A DNA stretch of 64,000 nucleotides from Apiotrichum sp. Y4204 (GCA_025531455.1 JAMYHL010000010.1:620001-684000), one strand, 5' to 3'. Positions 11,424 to 24,136 are shown, numbered from the stretch's first letter. Translations and numbers: made by a program. The notes: generated by a model not told the origin, from the letters alone.

Positions 11424-13397
11424 GATGTTCAAAGTCTGTCTGTAGTCTGCGTGGTCTGAGTGGTCTGCGGGGGTTGCTGGGCGGAGTACAGACTCAAGCT
11501 GTGGTATTATACTCTTGGCCAGCGACGAAATGACCGCAAAAACGGCGCGCCGTCTATCCCCAACAACATACGTAAATGCAAACGAAAATACAGTCAAGCT
11601 CGGCGTCTAACTCGCATAGTAGTGTGAAGCGATGTTCCGGCCCGCGCCATCATCCGAGAAACTGAGAAACCTCACGGACATCAGCGGGAGATGGGTGAGA
11701 TCGGTGGGATATCGCGGCAGTGGCGGGCGACCAGCGCGTCGGAGATGCCCACCTGCGGCATAACATGTGCCTCTGTCCAGGGTGTGGGGAGTGCGGCTTT
11801 GTTTGATAGAGTTTTGCGTGCGCGGAGACCCCGGCCGTCGACGATAAGCGCCGCCCATCATCAAAGTGTTGCAAGTAAACTTTTACGACTGTCGTATGCG
11901 TCTATGTTCCTTGTTGGGCTTGCTTGCCGACGCAAACGCCAGTCGTTCCTGATAAGGAGGTGAGATCCCCGCATCCAAATTGTCGCCGCACACATCTGGC
12001 AATCTCCACAATCTACAACGCCGCGGTTGATCGCGGGGGTTCCGTCATTAGCATAGTAGTACACATATGCAGGCCTGCGTCTCGATAAGCACACCAAGAT
12101 CAAAGTCCTCACCGCAAACGGTTGCACGATCAACGTTTGGACGCCAGACGAACTTAATGTGGCAAGAAGGGCTCTCGTCATGTCTGTTATCTGCGTCTCC
12201 GTCTTCAAATGATCTTTTTCTCTGAGATGATCTCCAAATGTGTTGGAAATCGGGGAACAGTCAAAGGGGATGTACGTGCATGCGGACAAGAAGGCTTGTT
12301 CCAATATACGCAAGGATGGTTGAGACAATTGCTGCTAAGTTGTGCAACACCTCTGCAAAGTTGGTCTTGGGGCGCTATCTGTAGGGGATCGATGTGTGAA
12401 TCATGGGACCCCCAATCTCGCGACTCTGACATCTCCGAGCGCGTATCTATCGGAGCACGGAGCGGCTAGACTGAAATGATACGCTCCCCAGCGAGCAAAC
12501 TCCCCATATACGACGTTCTGGCTTTATCTGGTGCTGGACTGTCGGGAGATGTCACAGCTCTTGATGCCACGAGCCGACGCTTCCTGCCTTCGCACGACAA
12601 GTTCGCGTCCGGGGTGTGCGGGAAACTCCCTTATCATCCATGGCCTGCATATAGCCGCATAACTGAACATGGAATGACATGAACAGCATATCAGCATGCT
12701 GCCCGTTTGCGGAATTATGGATATGCGGTGGTTGTGCTGTGGCGCTCACCGTTTCAGTGGCGGTCTGTGGCCGCGGGTGTGTCGTCCGTTACGGCCGGCC
12801 ACGCCCGTCGTCCTGTTTATCCATGTCCGTCGCTCAGTCCGAACCCATCAGCATTCGCGTATTCGCATCGGCTTCGGCTCAAACACGCTCAGCATCCGAA
12901 TCCGCATCGGCATATGCCAATCGGCGCACATGACCGCCGACGTCACCTGTCGTACCTGTCAACCCATGGGATCCGGTTCCCCACAGTGGCCACAGTTACC
13001 AGAACCCAGAATTCCGCAATCCACAATCTCTTGATAATTTATACGACTTATACGACCCCGGCTGACTTCGGACTAAGGGCCACTAACGCAGTCTGCTGAC
13101 TCCGCTGATGTCTCGACTCGCGGAGATTGGCTCTGCCAAGAGGTACCGCATCTATTGTTTGGCGCGGGTACCATGGTCGGGGACCCCGTTGCTGTCCTAT
13201 CTTTGCGGGGACATCATCGTTGCCCACCACATTCCTCGGTCTCAAACTTATCCGCCTGCATATCCACCCTGGTTAACGTGTTCCCTGTGTTCCTATCAGT
13301 TATCCGGTTCCCAAGGTTTCTGTGAGGTTTGGAGAATGCTTAAAGGCCGCGCGGTCGGCTAAGGTTGGTGTCCCCAGAGTATCCCACTTGGCCCATC
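11424..13397. other. Long divergent intergenic region
   Basis: About 2 kb separating the divergently transcribed amidohydrolase (-) and permease (+), so it should contain both promoters. A 155-codon minus frame at 11861-12328 is not recognisable. I see no repeats or mobile-element ends. Confidence 0.5.
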
Positions 13398-14975
13398 ATG
13401 ACACACAGCAGCTCGTCGTCGGAAAAGATGGATGAGAAGGTCGATTACCAGACGGACGCGCAGGTGTCGCGCGATCTGTCGCCCCGCGACGACAAGGTCC
13501 TTCAGAAAGCCTTGCGAAAGGTGAGTAGGAGAGGGAGATGTTGTTTGGGAGGAAGCTGACAGTATGTAGGTCGACTTCCGCCTCATCCCGCCACTTGCCA
13601 TCCTGTATCTCTTCTCGTACCTCGACCGTGGATCCCTGGCGAACGCGAGTATCTTTGGACTAAAGGAAGACATTGGCATCACGACGGAGCAGTATAACCT
13701 CGTGGCGACCGTCTTCTTCTTCACATATGGTGGTATGGAAATTCCCGGAGGTATCATCCTGTCCTACGTCCGCCCGAACCTCTGGATTGGCTGCATCTGC
13801 GCCGCATGGGGTATCGTCATGACTCTCTCTGGTCTCATCCAGAACTTTGGTGGCGCCCTTGCTGTGCGGTAAGTTGAGCGACAGCGTGTGTAAACCGCCC
13901 AGAGCCCGCCTGATGAGATTTCCATCTGACACGCAGTCTCGTTCTCGGCATCACCGAGGCCTCGTTTTTCCCCTCGGCACTCGTCCTCGTCGGTAACTGG
14001 TACCCGCGCGCACAGTACCAGACCCGCATCACCGCCTTTTACGTTATTGGCGTGTTTTCCGGCGCGTTCAGCGGTCTTCTCGCATACGCGATCCACTACA
14101 TGGACGGCGCTGGGGGGCTCGCTTCCTGGCGCTGGATCTTCATCCTCGAAGGCCTCGCGACCGTCGTCCTCTCGGCACTTGTGTTCATCTTCCTCCCGTC
14201 TAGCCCCGAGCGCAGCAAGTGGCTTACAGAGGGCGAGCGCGACGCCATCCTCGCTAACCGCTCCGCTGAGGGCGACGGCGGCCACGCCCACTTCGAGTGG
14301 AAGTACCTCCGCCAGGTCGCGACCGACTACAAGGTGTGGATGTGCACCTGGCTCGCTGGCTCGGTCAACATTGTGACCTTTGGCTTCAGCTACACGCTCC
14401 CCTCGATCCTCGTGCAGATGGGGTACAAGGCTGCGCACGCACAGCTCCTCACGGTCCCAGTGTACGTCGCGGCGTGTATCTGCACGTTCCTGGCCGGTAT
14501 TTATTCCGACCGCAAGCAGCGCCGCAGCGACATGATCATCACGGGCTTTAGCATCGCGCTCATCGGCCTTATCCTTCTGTACAGCCTCCCGAAAGACAAG
14601 TCCCCTGGCGCGCGCTACTTTGCCTGCATTGTTCTGATGAGCGGCATCTACATGGGTTTTCCCGGAACACTGGCGTGGAACTCGAACAATGCCGAGACGC
14701 GCGGGAAGCGAAACATCTCGATGGCATTCCAGCTCACCCTCGCGTCGCTGGCCACTGCGGCCGGCACAAACTCGTACCTCGCCAAGGAGGCGCCACGGTA
14801 TCAGACCGGGTTTGGGCTGGGCATGGCAATGTGCGCGTCGTCGATTATTGTCGCTGTCGCGCTCGTCTTCCTCCTCAAGCGCGAGAACGCCGCACTCGAC
14901 GCCAAGGAGCAGGAGCAGCTCGCGAACGGCGTGCCCGGGGACGAGGCTGCTTTGCGCTTCCGCTACATTCTTTAG
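13398..14975 (+). CDS. MFS permease, anion:cation symporter (Dal5-like) family, 486 aa
   Basis: Exons 13398-13520, 13570-13868 and 13937-14975 join in phase to 1461 nt. After a Ser-rich, charged cytosolic N terminus of about 45 residues comes the family start DFRLIPPLAILYLFSYLDRGSLANA, then the EDIGI..EQYNL loop, EIPGGIIL, and GITEASFFPSALVLVGNWYPR, all characteristic of fungal ACS transporters. About 12 hydrophobic segments can be traced, ending with a charged tail. Relatives carry allantoate/ureidosuccinate, nicotinate, pantothenate or dipeptides at the plasma membrane by proton symport. Next to an N-carbamoyl hydrolase, uptake of ureido compounds such as allantoate or ureidosuccinate is the most economical guess. 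Substrate is inferred. Confidence 0.9.
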
Positions 14976-16478
14976 AATTTAAAAAGGCGGCCGTTCCGGG
15001 TCCGCGGGGGTTTCAGAAGTGGAATGAGGATCATTGGGTCTTGGTCTAGTTGGAAACGTACTGGGTTGTAGAGCTATAGTAGAGGGATGAAGCAGTGCAA
15101 ATTCCTGGGATCGCGAGGACGAGGAATGGTGTTGCATACCGTACTCGGGGGTGTAACACATCACGAGATCAGATCGGTATGTCGATAAGCAAGCCCGGGC
15201 CGCACTCTGGCTTGATCTGGCGTTGATCGGGCCGACCAGTAGCGGAATAGCGGAAATCGCGCGACAAAGTCTCGAAGTCTCGCGCGCGGAGAGTGCCGCT
15301 TCTTGGCAATCGACAGGCAAGCAGCCAAGCAGCCATGATCTAGATCAAAGATATGCTGCTGAGGATCTCGTCCGCCCAGATCTCATCCGTCCAGAACTGC
15401 GGTACGGTCGCCCAACGCCATACGCTTGGACAGGTCTTGGAGCTTGGAGCTTGCTTGTCAGCTTCGGTAGTGGGCTGCAGCTGGCCGAAACATGTTGCAA
15501 CAAGCGCCGGCTCGCACGCCACTGGGGATGGCACAACGTGCCTCCATCAGCCAGGCGCCAGGCACACGGCACCCCACTGGAGCGCACTGGAGTAATCGAG
15601 TGGCTGCCAAGCGAGGAGGAGAATGACGGCAGAACGACAATATACTCTGCCGAGAGCCAAGATCCAGAAGCTCAAGAGGTACAGAGATCAGCTGCCGCAA
15701 TTGCGGATATACACGTACACGGTTTCGCGGCTCTGGGGTGCGCCACCACTCGTGAGGAACGACCCGTTGTTCCGTTGCACAAGTGGCTGAATCTCTCGGA
15801 AGCTTTGCCTTTTTTAGGTTTGGAATGCCGACAGCATTTAAGGATAACATCAAGGTCCGAGAGAGAGGATCGAGATCAAGCCACACGGCTGGGTGGTCGG
15901 TGGGCATCGCGGCAACCTGGCGTCCGGGGCCCTCTGTGGAGGAGGGGAGGAGGGTCGTCACCTTTCGGGGGATTGCAGGGGTCGTTGGGGTCCGTTCCCT
16001 CGAGCTGCTCTTCTGATAATCTCATATCTCATAATCTGCTCGTCGTTCTCGTAATTGCAAACTGTCGTTTATTCTTAGCGCACGGGCTCCAATTGTGGCG
16101 AGCAGGGCACCTCGGCAACCTAGGGTCCGTCATTGCTACTCGCTCTTGACCTCAGTCTACCGACGTTATCCCGCGGCATTGCGACATTGCTGGTTGGTAG
16201 CTAGCGCCCATGACGTTTCAGTTGATAGCGAGCATGCGAGCATTGCTGGAGGAACGGCCAGGAAGCAAGGCACGGTGAGCGGTTGCATGTGGATGCATGT
16301 GACTCGGAGGGTCAGCCACTGTCTCTCGGCCTCTTGGGCTTGGATCTAGTAGTCTGGAACATGGACGCTGTTGGCGTCTGGAGCTAAAGAGCTAAAGAGC
16401 TGGCCGTCTCCGTGTGGGTACTTAAGGCGAGGGAGATGGGTTATCCGTCCGGCAGGCCCCAACACACTACTCTCAGAT
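14976..16478. other. Intergenic region; 308-codon open frame judged non-coding
   Basis: A 1.5-kb gap between two plus-strand genes. The open frame at 15223-16149 is long, but it has no motif, no codon bias like its neighbours and no hydrophobic organisation. Sequence just before 16479 (for example the CTTAAGG segment near 16422) would be the promoter and leader of the GGT gene. Confidence 0.45.
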
Positions 16479-18713
16479 ATGCGCTTGCTGGCCCTCTTCA
16501 CCCTCCTCCCGCTTCTCCTGGCGTCGCCCACCCCGCACAACAAGGGGCAGGACTGCCGCGAGTGCAACGGCAACGGCAACGGCAACGGACATGGTAATGG
16601 CCATGGAAACAAGGGAAACGCTGGCGCAGAGTGCTTTGCGTACAACCCCAAGGGCTGCCCGTTCTCCGATGTCGGCAAGAACGGCGCCGTCGCAACTGTG
16701 AGTTTTGCGGTCTTTGCCGTCCGCAATGAAACAAGGCTGACGGACAGGAAGTCGGCCAGTGCTCTGCGGTCGGCGTCCAGATCATGAAGCAAGGCGGGAA
16801 CGCCGCTGATGGTGAGTGTGACCCCAGAAGACGAGTCTGACGAAAAGCAATGATCGCGTCCGCCCTGTGTATCGGTACGATTTCCGGGTTCCACTCTGGC
16901 ATCGGCGGCGGCGGGTTCATGGTCGTCCGCTTCAACAACCCAGACGGAACGCACGGGTACGAGCAGATTGACTTCCGCGAGACCATGCCCGCGGCGGGTA
17001 ACGAGACGGTGAGTGGTCGGTTGGTTTCGAGTTGTGCTCGAATTGTGTTTCCCGGGGCCAGCTGACGTCATAGATGTACAAGCAATATGGCGATGACCAA
17101 ACCAAGTCGACTGTCGGCGGCCTGGCCGTCGGCGTTCCCGGCGAGCTGCGCGGTGAGTGGAGGATTGGAGAATCTGGAGACTTGAATTCTGACATCAGGC
17201 TGGGAGATGCTGCACAAGCGACACGGCAAGCTTCCGTGGAAGGAGCTGTTCAAGCCCGCCGCCAAGATTGCCCGCGAGGGCTTCAAGGTCAACTACGACC
17301 TGGCGGGCCACCTGGGCGAGGACTTTATTGTCAAAGAGCCGGTGTGGGCGCGCTCGTACGCGCCGGGGGGCAAGCCCGCTGTCGAGGGGGACGTGATCAA
17401 GCGGACGGATCTGGCGGACACGCTCGACCGCCTGGGCGAGCACGGCGCCGACATCTTCTACCAGGACTCGGACATTGCAGAGAACATTGTCAAGGCGGTG
17501 CAGGCTACTGGCGGAATCATGACCCTCGACGACCTCAAGGGATACAAGGCGATTCTGCGCAACACGAGCTCAATCTCCTACAGGTGAGAAATGGGAAATT
17601 CGGGGGCTGACCAGCAGGGGGAAGCGCATCTTCTCGACTACGGCACCTAGCTCGGGCGCCATCGTACTCTCGACTCTCAAGATCTTTGAGGGCTTTGGCG
17701 GCGGCGCGCAGGACACCGACCCCGCAATCAACCTCACCACCCACTTCTGTAAGCACCCACCCGGCCTTCTTTTCTAACACCCAAGTGATGGAGGCCAACA
17801 GGTTCGCCTACGGGCAGCGCACGACGCTCGGCGACCCGGCCTTCACAGCCAACGTGAGCACGCTCGAGGCGTCGTACCTCACCGACGAGGTCGCGAGCGT
17901 CGCCCGCAACCTCATCCTCGTGAACAAGACCAACCCGCCCGCATACTACAACCCGAGCACGTACGCGCCGTCGCCGCCCGAGGGCGGCACGTCGCACCTC
18001 GCCGTCGTGGACAAGGACGGCATGGCGGTCAGCCTCACGACGACGGTCAACCTCATCTGGGGCTCGCAAGTCAGTGAGTAACCGAGGTGTGAATAGCGCT
18101 CACGCGCCAAGTGACTGAGAATGGAATCATCCTCAACAATGAGATGGACGACTTCTCCACCCCGGGACAGATTAACGCGTTCGGCTTCCCTGCCAACCCC
18201 ATCAACTTTATCCGCCCGGGCAAGCGTCCCCAGTCGTCCATCGCGTCGTCGCTTGTCGAGGACGAACACGGCAACCTCATCATGGCGACGGGCTCGGCCG
18301 GCGGAAGCCGCATCATCACCGCCACGATGCAGCAGCTCTACCGCCACATCGACCAGGGCCTCAACGCCACTGCCTCCACTGGCCAGTGAGTACAGCGTGG
18401 CGGGTCGAGTGTTCTTCTCCACTCTGAACTACCACCCATCTCCCACTTTGAGAAACACGCTAACACCAGCCCGCGGTGGCACGACCAGCTCACTGGCAAG
18501 ACGTGGTTCGACTTCCCGAACCCGGGCCGCCGCATCCCGCTGGAGGGGTACAACAACGGCACCGTCGAGTTCCTCGCCGCAAAGGGCTACAACGTCACGT
18601 ACCAGGACCCGTCCTCGTCCTCGACGTCGCACGCAATCTCGCGCCTGCCCGACGGCAGGTGGCTCGCCGCCGCCGACCCCCGCAAGCCGGCTGGAAGGGG
18701 ACAGGCATTCTAA
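16479..18713 (+). CDS. Secreted gamma-glutamyltranspeptidase, 614 aa
   Basis: Nine exons: 16479-16697, 16748-16811, 16848-17008, 17074-17152, 17199-17583, 17618-17748, 17786-18073, 18112-18385, 18470-18713 (1845 nt, in phase). The start encodes a signal peptide (MRLLALFTLLPLLLAS), followed by an unusual Asn/Gly/His low-complexity stretch. Family blocks follow: GGNAADAMIAS, HSGIGGGGFMV, RETMP, GVPGELRG, and after autoprocessing the small subunit begins at Thr415 in GGTSHLAVVD, the catalytic nucleophile. NEMDDFSTPG and the GSAGGSRI oxyanion region are also present. GGTs transfer or hydrolyse gamma-glutamyl groups from glutathione and related compounds, here outside the cell or at the surface. 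It releases glutamate next to a D-glutamate cyclase-like gene and a permease, fitting nitrogen scavenging. Confidence 0.94.
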
Positions 18714-19458
18714 TGAACAGAAGAGAAGAAGAACAGAAGTGAATAAAGAGAACAGAAGTGAACAGGAAGCAAGCGCGAGAAACATGGGGCCCGGAGGGTA
18801 CGGACGTTTTACGTAGCTAGTATTTTGAATGCATAATGATGGGCTTGGACTCAAACTTTTCTTCCGTGGGGCATGGCAAAGATGCGTAAACGTACATGCG
18901 TGGATGCGTAGCTGCGTTGGTTGAGAGACTTTTGCGGATGAGTGGTTTTTGCCCTCGCCTCGGGGATGCAGCTCGGCGTCGGCGATCTCGCATGTGCCGG
19001 CTCGAGCTGAGGCCCTGTGTCCCTGTGGTCGCCGACGCGTCCTCGACATCCTCTCCAGCTATGGACGCAGACGCGGCCAGCACGGCACCCTTGCCAGCCG
19101 TGGACGTCGTCAGCGCCTCGGCCATGAACAATTCGGAGAGTGGGACAAGTGATACACTCGAGATTTCCGAAATTGAGAGCTGCGCAGCGAGCGCACTGGG
19201 CGTATTGGGCGTAATTAGGAGGTGTGGGCAGTGCAAGACCGTTCATGTGTTATCGGAGTGAACTTGCCGATGGGCCGAAACGCACCTGATCGGCCGATAA
19301 GCTTCGTAATCTGATAACGCTCGAGATGGGCACGCATCCAGACCACCAGCCCACCACATGCCACCCTCTGATGCCACTATTTGATCTCCTCGTCGCGAAC
19401 CAGTGTTGAAAGAGTACTTAACACCATGAACGCCGGGAGACAGACAAACAGAGAGACA
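18714..19458. other. Intergenic region
   Basis: About 745 bases between two plus-strand genes. It contains the GGT terminator region and the promoter of the oxidoreductase. Overlapping Ser/Ala-rich open frames on both strands (18817-19261, up to 139 codons) lack family resemblance and are not called. Confidence 0.45.
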
Positions 19459-21253
19459 ATGAGCGCGACAAACACAGAGACAGCAGAGACGATGAGCGCA
19501 CCGTGGAAGAACATCGTCGTCATTGGCGGTACGTCCCAGCCAGCCGTTCCTCCTCTGACCCCAGCTTCCTTTGCGGGCCATACGCTCGCAAACGAGCTTG
19601 GCCCCAAGCTCCCAAAGGCATACCGCATTCTCCTGGTTGAACGCACACCATTTGCGGTCCATCTCCCGGCCCTCGTCCGCGCGGTAATTGTTCCCAGTAC
19701 GTCGAGCTTCGAGCTTTGGACCTCGACCTCGGGGGATGTCCAGGGGCTGACTGAAGACTCGCATAGAACCAACCTTACCGCCCCGTTATCCCAAAACACC
19801 GTTTTTCCCGCGGACTCGCGCCACCGCCTCCTATGTCCCGTGTCGGTTGTCGAGCTGCGCGAGCGGAGCGTGGTGCTCGATACTGGATTTGAGGGCTCCA
19901 CCGAGGTGCCGTTTGCGGTGAGTGCTCAAGGTGCGGGGTTCCGCGTGGATCCCAGTTGCAGGACGTCGACGAGGCGGCATCTGTATCGAGTCCTGACTGC
20001 GTCTGGGCCCAAGCGCCCGAGGAATGTCCGCCTCGCATACCTTGCATTCCTCTGCGCAGGCAAGCGGCTCGCGCCACGCGGAACGGCCTTCCTTTACGCG
20101 GCCTTGCAGGCCTCGCGATCGTCTTGCCCGCGCGTCGGCACGCGTACCGCAGCATTACTGACGCCAGCGCTGCATCCTCGCCACGGGTTCGGAGCAGGCG
20201 CCGCCGATGCGTCCCGCTCCTGGCACGACGTTGGGGGCATACCACGCCCTGCTGGGGGGTATTCAGGCCGACGTCGCTGCTGCAAAGAGCATTCTTGTCG
20301 TTGGCGGCGGTGCTGCCGGGGTCGAGATTGCCGGTGTGAGTAGGAGAACATTATTGCGCTGATGGAATAGGAGATTACACACCACTACCCCGATAAACAA
20401 GTTACTCTCGTGCACTCCCGCGCGCGACTCCTCGTCACGGGGAACAGTGAGGCCTCAAAGGACGCACAGGGGTACAGCTACAGGCCGCCGCCTGCGTCTC
20501 TGTCGGACACGCTGCAAGCGCAGCTCGAGGCCCGGGGTGCGCGCGTCGTTCTCTCTGACCGTCTCGTGTTTCCCAGCACACCAGCGGGCGCCGCTGCGTC
20601 AACGGCGCGCGGAGACACTGCCGAATCGCAGAGAGACTATGTACATGTACGTTTGGCGTTTCAGTTTTCACAGCAAAGGATATCAAAGATCATGATCAAG
20701 CTCACGCTAGCCCACATGGACCGGCAACATCGGTCCCCTGGGACGCCTGCACTCTGTTCCGCTGCAGTCTGGGAAAACGGTTACGGCCGACTACATTCTG
20801 CTCGCGGTGGGGAACACGCCTGCGTCGTCGCTTGTGGCCGCCAGCGCACGCACGAACACGGGCCACGTCGCGGTCACCTCCGAGTTCCGCGTGCCTGGGA
20901 TGGCGGGGTACTATGCTCTCGGGGACGTGTGCAATACGGGAGGACGCAAGGCGGCCTCGCAGGCGAATGATGAGGCGATTGCGCTCGCGCGCATTCTCGC
21001 GGGGCATATCGCGGACACTGAGGCAGGGAGGGAGGAGACGCCGCGCCCCCGCAAGCCGACGACCATGGGCGGCATCCTCGTGCCCCTCGGCGACGACGGG
21101 GCCGGCGCAGGCTTCTATGACCTTGCGTGGGCGGGCGTGTGGGCCGCCCCGCAGTGGATGGTCCGCTGGTTTGCAAGGTGTTACTTTGCGGACCGGGTGT
21201 TTTTCCCGCGCTTCCGCGGCCCGACCCGCGTCACCGGAAACGAGACGGAGTAG
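19459..21253 (+). CDS. AIF/FSP1-like FAD-dependent NAD(P)H oxidoreductase, 449 aa
   Basis: Exons 19459-19528, 19565-19696, 19757-19917, 20168-20335, 20371-20646 and 20711-21253 give 1350 nt in phase. The N-terminal FAD-binding fold reads NIVVIGASFAGHTLA (residues 18-32), followed by YRILLVERTPF and the ILATGS turn. The NAD(P)H-binding Rossmann motif is ILVVGGGAAGVEIAGEI. ILLAVGNTPAS and YYALGDVCN near the C-terminal half bind FAD. This order matches the pyridine-nucleotide oxidoreductase branch with AIFM2/FSP1 and fungal AIF-like proteins, which reduce quinones at membranes. No transmembrane segment or targeting signal is obvious. The third intron, 250 nt, is far longer than the rest. The ATG at 19492 is an alternative start (438 aa). 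The third acceptor (AAG at 19754-19756) is chosen by phase. Confidence 0.85.
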
Positions 21254-22043
21254 CGAACAGGCTGTGCAGTGGTATGTATTGTAGATGCATAGACGTATTC
21301 TCCGTGGAACGAGCCGAGAATAGCGGGTGACAACTGACATCGCTGCAGAGCTTGAGATCTCTAGAGTACATGATCGATGACTGCATCCCGGGGGCCGCTG
21401 AGGCGATCGCGGAATGCGGCAAGACGGGACAAGCCCAGTTCTGGGCCCCCGCATCACCACCACAACACGCCGCGATACCCCGAAACCCGACAATCAGCCG
21501 GAGGGGTCAGCTGGACATTTTGTCGACGACGGCGACGGGCGCGACGACGACACAAGACATACAAGACAACCCATCCCCGAGCAGCTAACCAGGATTGCAC
21601 TGCACTGGCACTCGTGCCGCAATACCGCGGGGCTCCCCCCTCAGCAGCTCATTGCCTCGCATCTCGCTCGCATCTCGGACCGGGGCTTCGCACGGCCCCG
21701 TGTTGCCCCATCTCACGTATCTCACATCTGTGGCGCGCGTGGCGTTGCGTTTACTGATCCCAGCATGCAGCATGCTAACCACTTGTCTCTGTCCGGGTGT
21801 TGTTGTTTCCCGGGCAGCACATTGGATTCATACGATATACCAAGCGATGATAACAAGCATTTGGCTCTTATCCTCTTTGTGGATCGTGGTGCACGCTGCT
21901 GCTCAAGCCAGTGCCGCGCTATGCATTCCTAAAGCAACACCGCATCCCACACCCTGCGCACCAGCCACACAGATGTATATATAGCCGTCACTGTCCTCTC
22001 TTTGTCACCTCCCAGACCACCAGCATCACCCTCTTCCCACACC
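21254..22043. other. Intergenic region with P450 promoter
   Basis: About 790 bases; the last 70 hold a TATA-like box and leader of the P450 gene. The remainder shows no gene. Confidence 0.5.
21976..21983 (+). promoter_or_regulatory. TATA box of the P450 gene
   Basis: A TATATATA octamer lies about 60 bases before the P450 ATG and is followed by a pyrimidine-rich leader. A strong consensus TATA box suggests regulated rather than constitutive expression (inference). Confidence 0.6.
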
Positions 22044-24136
22044 ATGGCGGTCATCGTTCCCGACCTCGTAGCCGGTCTCCACCCCGCCCTCGCGGCGCTC
22101 ACCCCGATGCGCCTCCTCCTCGCGGCCCTCATCCTCGTTCCCCTCGCCACCTGGCTCTATCTCTACCCGTACAACGCCCGGCGCATCCCATACGCCAACC
22201 TCCCCGGGCCGCGTCCGACGAGCGGCTTCTTTGGCTCGCTCCTCGACCTCGCCAAGGCGCCCATCGGGACACGCTACCTCGCCCTCACTGAGCGCTATGG
22301 CCCGACTGTGCGTTTCCGCGGCCTCCTCGGCCGCTGGCGCATCGTCTCCACCGACACGGCCGCCATCTCCTACGTCCTCCGCCACACGGGCCTCTTCCAC
22401 CGCCATCCCAGCTTCAACACCCTCATAGGCCGCATGGTCGGCCCCGGCGTTCTGGTCGTCGAGGACGAGCCACACCGCCGCCAGCGCCGCGTCCTCAACT
22501 CGGCATTCAACGGCACTAGTGTCAACAGCATGCTCCCCATGTTCTGGGAGGAGGCGTACATCCTCAAAGACAGTCTAAACGAGGTGCGTACCGCGAACCG
22601 CGAACCGCGAAGCGATGGCGGTGTGAAACCCAGGTGGAGCCAGACCGCAATCTGCAAGCCTCGGTCTTCGATCGTTGAGCAGCATTTCTGACCCACAGAG
22701 CCTCGGTCCCGCCGGCGAGGCGCGCATGGATATGCTCACCGCGTACATTGCGACGGCGCTCGACGTCATCGGTCGGGCAGGCTTCAACTACCACTTCAAG
22801 TCGCACTCGGCCGAGGGGCTCAAGAACCCGCTCGCGGTTGCGTTCAACACGATGATCAACACTGCGCTCGAGAACAAGACGGTTGCGCTCGTGCAGCAGG
22901 TCATGCCCGCGGCCTTGTACCTGGTAAGTTTCGGGATCGGGGTTCTTTGATGGTCGGATTCTCGGATGATAATCGGATCTTTTGGAGTGCTGCTTATTGC
23001 TGGGAGATCTAGGCACAGCGACTGACGACAGCCCACAAAGAATAAGGCTACCGTGGATGCCTCGCGCACGATGCTGGACAACATTGGAAAAGTGGGTGTC
23101 TCCTCGCAGTACAAGTGATGACCACCTGACACATTCCAGTCAATCGTGGCGGACCGCAAGCGCGAGATTGAACGCGACCATATCAGCCTCGAGAAGAGCG
23201 ACTACGAGGGACGCGACGTCATATCGCTCTGCCTCCGTGCCAACATGCTCGCGAACGAGCGCGACCGCATGACGGACGAGGAGGTGCTCGGCCAGATCGG
23301 CACCTTGGTGAGTACCGGTGCAGACTTGGTGGCCTCACAGGTTGGGCTTTCGTTTTCACTACTGACATACAGATGGTTGCTGGCAACGAGACATCCGCGA
23401 CGGCACTCAGCTGGGCGACGTACCACTTTATTACCCGCCCCGACATTCAGGCCCGTCTCCGCGAGGAGGTGCTCTCCGCGGCCGAGGACGAGCCCAGCGC
23501 GTAAGTCGAGCCCGGAACCGCAGATTCACGCGGCAGTTGACACTTGCTAAAACACGCAGCGAGGAACTGAACTCCCTTCCCTACCTTGACAAGTTTGTTC
23601 GCGAGCTGCTCCGCTTCGACCCCCCGCTCCCGCAGGTTGTCCGCACCGCTGCTGTCGACTGCGTCATCCCGCTCAGTAAGCCGGTTACAGGCCGCGACGG
23701 CAAGACGATCACCGAGCTGCACGTGAACAAGGGCACAGACATTGTCATCCGTGAGTGCATGCTTTCATATGCTCCACTGACATCAGCGATCAACAATCTC
23801 AACCGCATGAAGGAGATCTGGGGTCCGGACGCGAACGAGTTCAACCCCGACCGCTTTGACGACCCCGCGTACCCCAAGACAGCCGTGCCGGGCGTATGGG
23901 GCAACCTCCTGTCTTTTATCGGCGGCCCGCACCACTGCCTCGGCTTCCGCTTTGCCTTGCTCGAGATCAAGGCGGTCCTCTTTGTTGTCATGCGCAACTT
24001 TGCGTTTGAGGCGTTGCCGGTCGTCAAGATCGAACGCGTCGCCCCGGGTATTGTCCAGCGCCCTATCGTCGTCGGCGAGGAGAGCAAGGGCATCCAGCTG
24101 CCCGTAATGGTCCGCCGCCTCGACCGGGAGGAATGA
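22044..24136 (+). CDS. Cytochrome P450 monooxygenase, 553 aa
   Basis: Eight exons: 22044-22583, 22699-22923, 23032-23091, 23140-23307, 23373-23500, 23560-23750, 23787-24136 plus no others, i.e. seven joined exons of 1662 nt. An N-terminal membrane anchor (about residues 22-41) precedes a proline-rich hinge (NLPGPRP). The I-helix oxygen-activation motif is AGNETS (334-339), the K-helix ExxR is Glu389/Arg392, the PERF-like segment is FNPDRFDD, and the heme-thiolate loop FIGGPHHCLG places the ligand at Cys488. HRRQRRVLNSAF is the C-helix region. It is an ER-bound class II enzyme needing NADPH-P450 reductase. Fungal P450s of this type oxidise fatty acids, alkanes or xenobiotics; substrate is not predictable here. 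Confidence 0.93.

Noticed and set aside
11861..12328. 155-codon minus frame in the amidohydrolase-permease gap
   Set aside because: No family, no codon bias, lies in the promoter gap of two divergent genes.
15223..16149. 308-codon plus-strand open frame
   Set aside because: Long, but the translation has no domain, hydrophobic pattern or codon bias like the neighbouring genes; probably a chance frame in GC-rich DNA.
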